Shown: positions 60,150 to 64,000 of the stretch, one piece after another
Layout: each line of letters opens with the position of its first letter
Numbering within the stretch: position 1 is the first letter of the stretch
Source: Lachnospiraceae bacterium
Lineage (GTDB): Bacteria > Bacillota > Clostridia > Lachnospirales > Lachnospiraceae
Length of the DNA: 64,000 nt
Assembly (NCBI GenBank): GCA_022510565.1
Contig: JAFLTE010000012.1
Location: forward strand, 17,017-81,016
Direction of reading: 5' to 3'
Made by a program: the position numbers and the translations under genes
The notes under the pieces: model-generated
Told to the model about the DNA's origin: nothing
The model's input: only the letters and a program-made list of their open reading frames with translations
Databases searched by the model: none

Positions 60150-60180
60150 CGATATAGAAATACAGACGATATGAGGGGAC

Positions 60181-61005
60181 ATGAGTGTGACAAGATTGAA
60201 ACGTGCAGTCGGACTGGTGCTTGCTCCGTGCGCTTTATATTTGCTGGCCGTGATGCCGCGCATGACTAAGCGTCCTGACATAAGCCTTTTTAACAAAAAG
60301 TATTTTGCCCACAGGGGTCTTCACGATAATGAGTCAGAAGCACCGGAAAATTCCATGGCAGCATTCCGCAAAGCGGTGGAGGCAGATTACGGGATAGAAC
60401 TGGATGTGCACGTGACAGCAGACGGAATTCCTGTGACTTTCCATGATTCCAAATTGGAGCGTATGTGCGGAGTCAGCGGCGAAATTACAAATTATACTTA
60501 TGAGCAGTTGCAGCAATTTACGCTCGGCAACTCTGAGGAACGCATTCCCAAACTGGAAGACGCGCTTCTTATGGTGAATGGGCGTGTACCGTTGATTGTT
60601 GAAATCAAGTCGGAGAAGGTAGATGTTTCCTTCTGCAGCGCAATCGACAGGCTGCTTCGTGCTTATGACGGGGAATACTGTATCGAGTCTTTTAATCCGG
60701 TAGTGCTGTGGTGGTTCAGACGACATCACAACGAGGTTGTCAGAGGGCAGCTTTCTACGAATTTCCGTAAAGACGGGGAGTATAAAAATGTGGTTTCCTT
60801 TTTGATGACTCATCTGATGTTCAATTTCCTGGCCAAACCGGATTTTATCGCATATAACTATCATTTCATGCAGGAGCCGGGACGGAGAATATGCAGAAAA
60901 CTCTACAAAAACCCTGCAGCGGCTTGGATAGTGCAAAGCGAAGAAGAACTGAATCGTTTACGCAGAGAGTTTGATATTTTTATTTTTGAAAGTTTTACGC
61001 CCTAA
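60181..61005 (+). CDS. Glycerophosphodiester phosphodiesterase
   Basis: The 274-residue protein has an N-terminal hydrophobic segment (about 8-25), probably a membrane anchor, then a GDPD TIM barrel: YFAHRGLHDNESEAPENSMA (about 41-60, catalytic HRG), GIELDVHVTADGIPVTFHDS (about 71-90, Glu/Asp metals and second His), PLIVEIKSE and a late SEEELNRLRREFDIFIFESF. It releases glycerol-3-phosphate from phospholipid head groups. Confidence 0.9.
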   Translation: MSVTRLKRAVGLVLAPCALYLLAVMPRMTKRPDISLFNKKYFAHRGLHDNESEAPENSMAAFRKAVEADYGIELDVHVTADGIPVTFHDSKLERMCGVSGEITNYTYEQLQQFTLGNSEERIPKLEDALLMVNGRVPLIVEIKSEKVDVSFCSAIDRLLRAYDGEYCIESFNPVVLWWFRRHHNEVVRGQLSTNFRKDGEYKNVVSFLMTHLMFNFLAKPDFIAYNYHFMQEPGRRICRKLYKNPAAAWIVQSEEELNRLRREFDIFIFESFTP

Positions 61006-61018
61006 TTACAAAAAACGG

Positions 61019-61047
61019 GTGTCATTTTTCCAATTATATGGTAAAAT
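61019..61047 (+). promoter_or_regulatory. Putative ppdK promoter
   Basis: GTGTCA (61019-61024), a 17-base spacer and TAAAAT (61042-61047), 47 bases before the ppdK start; the start site itself has a GAGAGGGG sequence. Confidence 0.55.
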
Positions 61048-61093
61048 GGAAACAAGATGTTTCAGTCAAAAAGAAAGAGAGAGGGGTTAAACT

Positions 61094-63715
61094 ATGGCTA
61101 AATGGGTGTACTTATTTGAAGAAGGCAATGCCGACATGCGTAATCTTCTCGGTGGAAAAGGTGCGAACCTTGCGGAGATGACGAATCTTGGTTTGCCGAT
61201 TCCTCAAGGATTTACAGTGACCACCGAAGCCTGTACCGACTACTACAATAGCGGCAGGCAGATTTCGGATGAAATCAAGGACCAAATTTTTGCGGCACTT
61301 GCCAATCTGGAGCAGAAACAGGGCAAGAAGTTCGGAGATACCGAAAATCCGCTTCTCGTATCGGTTCGGTCCGGCGCACGTGCTTCCATGCCGGGTATGA
61401 TGGACACGATCTTAAATCTTGGACTGAATGATGTTGCTGTGGAAGGCTTCGCGAAGAAGACCGGTAATCCAAGGTTTGCCTATGATTCTTACAGAAGATT
61501 CATTCAGATGTTCTCTGACGTCGTTATGGAGATTCCGAAATCTTATTTCGAGAGAATATTGGACGAGATTAAGGACGCGAAAGGCATCAAATATGACACG
61601 GAGCTGACCGCAGACGATTTGAAAGAAATCATCGTCAGATTTAAAAGCATTTATAAAGAGAACAAGGGCGAGGATTTCCCTCAGGAGCCGAAGGTACAGC
61701 TGATGGAAGCTGTGAAGGCTGTATTCCGTTCATGGGATAATGAGAGAGCCATCGTATACAGAAGAATGAACGATATTCCGGGTGACTGGGGTACCGCAGT
61801 CAATGTACAGGCTATGGTATTCGGTAATATGGGCGATACTTCCGGAACGGGTGTTGCCTTTACAAGAAATCCGTCTACCGGAGCCAAAGGCATTTACGGC
61901 GAGTACCTGATTAACGCGCAGGGTGAGGATGTAGTTGCGGGTATCCGTACACCGCAGCCCATCACCAAATTGGAAGAGGATCTGCCGGATTGCTACAAGC
62001 AGTTCATGGAGATTGCTAACAAATTGGAAGAGCATTATCGTGATATGCAGGATATGGAGTTTACCATCGAAGACGGCAAGCTGTTCTTCTTACAGACACG
62101 TAACGGTAAGAGAACCGCACCTGCGGCGATTCAGATTGCCTGTGATTTGGTAGACGAGGGCAAGATTACTCCCGAGGAAGCTGTGCTTCGTATTGAGGCG
62201 AAATCCTTGGATCAGTTATTGCATCCGACCTTTGACGTCGATGCATTGAAGGCAGGACAGGTGATTGGACAGGCACTTCCGGCATCTCCGGGTGCAGCGG
62301 CAGGTAAAGTATACTTTACTGCGGAAGAAGCAAAGGCAGCTCACGAGAAGGGTGAGAGAGTTATTCTGGTGCGTCTGGAGACATCTCCCGAGGATATCGA
62401 AGGTATGCACGCAGCGGAAGGTATTCTGACCGTTCGCGGCGGTATGACATCCCACGCAGCGGTTGTGGCACGTGGTATGGGTACGGCGTGTGTATCCGGC
62501 TGCGGCGAAATCGCAATCAATGAGGAAGATAAAGTATTTGAACTTGGCGGAGAGGAGTTCCACGAGGGAGATTATATTTCCTTGGACGGCTCTACCGGTA
62601 AGATTTATAAAGGTGATATCAAGACGGTGGAAGCATCTGTCAGCGGTAATTTCGGACGTATCATGGAGTGGGCGGACAAGTACCGCAAATTACAGGTGCG
62701 CACCAATGCGGATACTCCCGCAGATGCAGCCAATGCAGTAAAATACGGTGCAGAAGGTATCGGTCTTTGTCGTACCGAGCATATGTTCTTCGAGCCTGAC
62801 AGAATCCCGAAGATTCGCCAGATGATTCTTTCCAGAACGGTTGAGCAGAGAGAGAAGGCGTTGAATGCGTTGATTCCTTTCCAGAAGGGCGACTTCAAGG
62901 CACTCTATGAAGTAATGGAGGGCAGACCGGTTACGATTCGTTTCCTGGATCCGCCGTTGCATGAGTTCGTGCCTACAGATGCGGATGATATTGACGACTT
63001 GGCAGTGGACATGATGATGACTGCAGAGGAAGTACAGGAAATCTGTGATTCCCTGCATGAGTTTAACCCGATGATGGGTCACCGCGGATGCCGTCTGGCG
63101 GTCACCTATCCGGAGATTGCTAAGATGCAGACAAGGGCAGTCATGGAAGCAGCTATCGAAGTGAAGGCTGAGAAAGGCTATGATATCGTTCCTGAGATTA
63201 TGATTCCGCTTGTCGGTGAGAAGAAAGAGCTCAAGTTCGTTAAAGACGTGGTAGTTGAGACGGCAGAGCTGGTAAAGAAAGAAAAGAATTCCGATATTCA
63301 GTATCATGTCGGAACGATGATTGAGATTCCGAGAGCGGCGCTTCTTGCGAACGAGATTGCAGAGGAAGCAGAGTTCTTCTCCTTCGGTACAAATGACCTG
63401 ACACAGATGACCTTCGGCTTCTCCCGTGATGATGCGGGCAAGTTCTTGGGTGACTACTATAAGAACAAGATTTACGAGTCCGATCCTTTCGCAAGACTGG
63501 ACCAGAGCGGTGTAGGGCAGTTGGTACAGATGGCGGCAGAGAAAGGACGCGCAACCAGACCGGATATCAAGTTGGGTATCTGTGGAGAGCACGGTGGAGA
63601 TCCTTCTTCCGTAGAGTTCTGCCACAAGGTAGGTCTGACCTATGTATCCTGCTCACCGTTCCGTGTGCCGATTGCAAGACTGGCAGCAGCACAGGCGGCG
63701 ATTCAGAATAAGTAA
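61094..63715 (+). CDS. ppdK: Pyruvate, phosphate dikinase
   Basis: The 873-residue enzyme interconverts ATP, pyruvate and phosphate with AMP, PEP and PPi, giving reversible glycolytic PEP metabolism in anaerobes. N-terminal ATP-grasp domain (LLGGKGANLAEMT, GSGARASMPGMMDTILN-like VRSGARASMPGMMDTILNLG), phosphohistidine domain GGMTSHAAVVARGMGTACVSG core with His454, and C-terminal PEP/pyruvate barrel with FGTNDLTQMTFGFSRDD and Cys830 in GICGEHGGD. Positions match the Clostridium symbiosum enzyme within one residue. Confidence 0.98.
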   Translation: MAKWVYLFEEGNADMRNLLGGKGANLAEMTNLGLPIPQGFTVTTEACTDYYNSGRQISDEIKDQIFAALANLEQKQGKKFGDTENPLLVSVRSGARASMPGMMDTILNLGLNDVAVEGFAKKTGNPRFAYDSYRRFIQMFSDVVMEIPKSYFERILDEIKDAKGIKYDTELTADDLKEIIVRFKSIYKENKGEDFPQEPKVQLMEAVKAVFRSWDNERAIVYRRMNDIPGDWGTAVNVQAMVFGNMGDTSGTGVAFTRNPSTGAKGIYGEYLINAQGEDVVAGIRTPQPITKLEEDLPDCYKQFMEIANKLEEHYRDMQDMEFTIEDGKLFFLQTRNGKRTAPAAIQIACDLVDEGKITPEEAVLRIEAKSLDQLLHPTFDVDALKAGQVIGQALPASPGAAAGKVYFTAEEAKAAHEKGERVILVRLETSPEDIEGMHAAEGILTVRGGMTSHAAVVARGMGTACVSGCGEIAINEEDKVFELGGEEFHEGDYISLDGSTGKIYKGDIKTVEASVSGNFGRIMEWADKYRKLQVRTNADTPADAANAVKYGAEGIGLCRTEHMFFEPDRIPKIRQMILSRTVEQREKALNALIPFQKGDFKALYEVMEGRPVTIRFLDPPLHEFVPTDADDIDDLAVDMMMTAEEVQEICDSLHEFNPMMGHRGCRLAVTYPEIAKMQTRAVMEAAIEVKAEKGYDIVPEIMIPLVGEKKELKFVKDVVVETAELVKKEKNSDIQYHVGTMIEIPRAALLANEIAEEAEFFSFGTNDLTQMTFGFSRDDAGKFLGDYYKNKIYESDPFARLDQSGVGQLVQMAAEKGRATRPDIKLGICGEHGGDPSSVEFCHKVGLTYVSCSPFRVPIARLAAAQAAIQNK

Positions 63716-63742
63716 GATAAACAGATTGAGTGAATGTTAATA

Positions 63743-63779
63743 AGGAGCGTGACCCATGCTTGCATGAGGTCATGCTCCT
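63743..63779 (+). terminator. Hairpin after ppdK
   Basis: AGGAGCGTGACCCATG and CATGAGGTCATGCTCCT form a strong stem with one mismatch. It lacks a T tract, so it may act mainly as a 3' stabiliser rather than a full terminator. Confidence 0.5.
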
Positions 63780-63840
63780 ATTGATGTCTATGAGAGTTTA
63801 CTTTTACCCATCATTAGAAAATTACCGAAGGGGGTGGAAT

Positions 63841-64000
63841 ATGAATGCAGCCATTATTTATAAATTTATGTCTGTTTTTTACGATTTATTAGATGTTATC
63901 TATTTTCGGGATTATGAAAATAGTCCAAGAAAGGTCGTTTTAGATGCAATCGACAGGCAGGATAAGGTACTTGATTTATGTACAGGAACGGCAACAAATG
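63841..64000 (+). CDS. SAM-dependent methyltransferase, truncated at the window end
   Basis: An ATG after GAAGGGGGTGGAAT opens a frame that runs off the window: MNAAIIYKFMSVFYDLLDVI and then KVLDLCTGTATN, which is SAM motif I of a UbiE-like class I methyltransferase. Only 53 residues are visible, so substrate and full length are unknown. Confidence 0.7.
   Translation, partial: MNAAIIYKFMSVFYDLLDVIYFRDYENSPRKVVLDAIDRQDKVLDLCTGTATN

Noticed and set aside
62690..63625. 311-codon minus-strand frame within ppdK
   Set aside because: Antisense of a highly conserved enzyme gene with strong codon bias; no promoter or ribosome binding site.
1..64000. CRISPR array, insertion sequence, prophage, rRNA operon, replication origin
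   Set aside because: No regularly spaced repeats, transposase or integrase genes, rRNA sequence or DnaA-box cluster were seen in the window.

Overview
The window reads as chromosomal core DNA of a Gram-positive anaerobe of the Clostridia, most likely a Lachnospiraceae member. Reasons: a Gram-positive PolC replicase, MEP isoprenoid genes, the rpsB-tsf-pyrH-frr-uppS-cdsA-dxr-rseP-ispG-polC order, a rimP-nusA-rnpM-ylxQ-infB-rbfA-nrnA-truB-ribF block, aspartate transcarbamoylase split into pyrB and pyrI, pyruvate phosphate dikinase, and strong purine-rich ribosome binding sites. The assignment rests on gene content and order only; no database search was possible.

Layout. 1-8.7 kb: a DUF6115-like protein and an MltG-like fragment, then rpsB, tsf, a 54-residue coiled-coil ORF, a NodB deacetylase, a bactofilin, pyrH, frr, uppS and cdsA. 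8.7-21.2 kb: dxr, rseP, ispG and polC. Between rseP and ispG lies a 4.6 kb accessory block with a PP2C phosphatase, a soluble Ser/Thr kinase, two small ORFs, a methyltransferase, an acetyltransferase, a TIM-barrel protein that looks truncated, and a frameshifted methyltransferase remnant. 21.3-24.3 kb: a cytidylate-kinase-like gene and a complete polar amino-acid ABC importer. 24.3-33.2 kb: tRNA-Glu(CTC) with its own promoter and terminator, then the rimP-to-ribF translation operon behind a leader terminator. 33.3-39.8 kb: Na/Pi transporter, NlpC/P60 hydrolase, rpsO, pnp and an HD-GYP response regulator.

39.9-43 kb is mostly on the minus strand: pyrBI behind a leader terminator, a nitroreductase, a PH-domain protein (plus strand) and a CmpB-type membrane protein. 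43.1-46.7 kb is a compact folate cluster (folC, folE, folP, folB-folK fusion). 46.7-49 kb holds a divergent DUF5050/pheA pair with interlocking promoters. 49-55.5 kb joins an ATPase, Ppx and Ppk (polyphosphate turnover) to maf and a HAD phosphatase. 55.5-56.6 kb is AT-rich and holds two orphan small proteins and a probable type I toxin-antitoxin locus. 56.6-60 kb is a minus-strand operon (ABC-F, PHP phosphoesterase, HAD phosphatase). 60.2-64 kb carries a glycerophosphodiesterase, ppdK and the start of a methyltransferase.

The most interesting item is the unannotated holin-like toxin ORF of 29 residues at 56396-56485. It sits between two convergent, near-identical promoters embedded in 47-bp inverted repeats. 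Other leads are leader terminators ahead of pyrBI and rimP-nusA, a promoter built into the terminator upstream of rpsB, and gene decay next to ispG.
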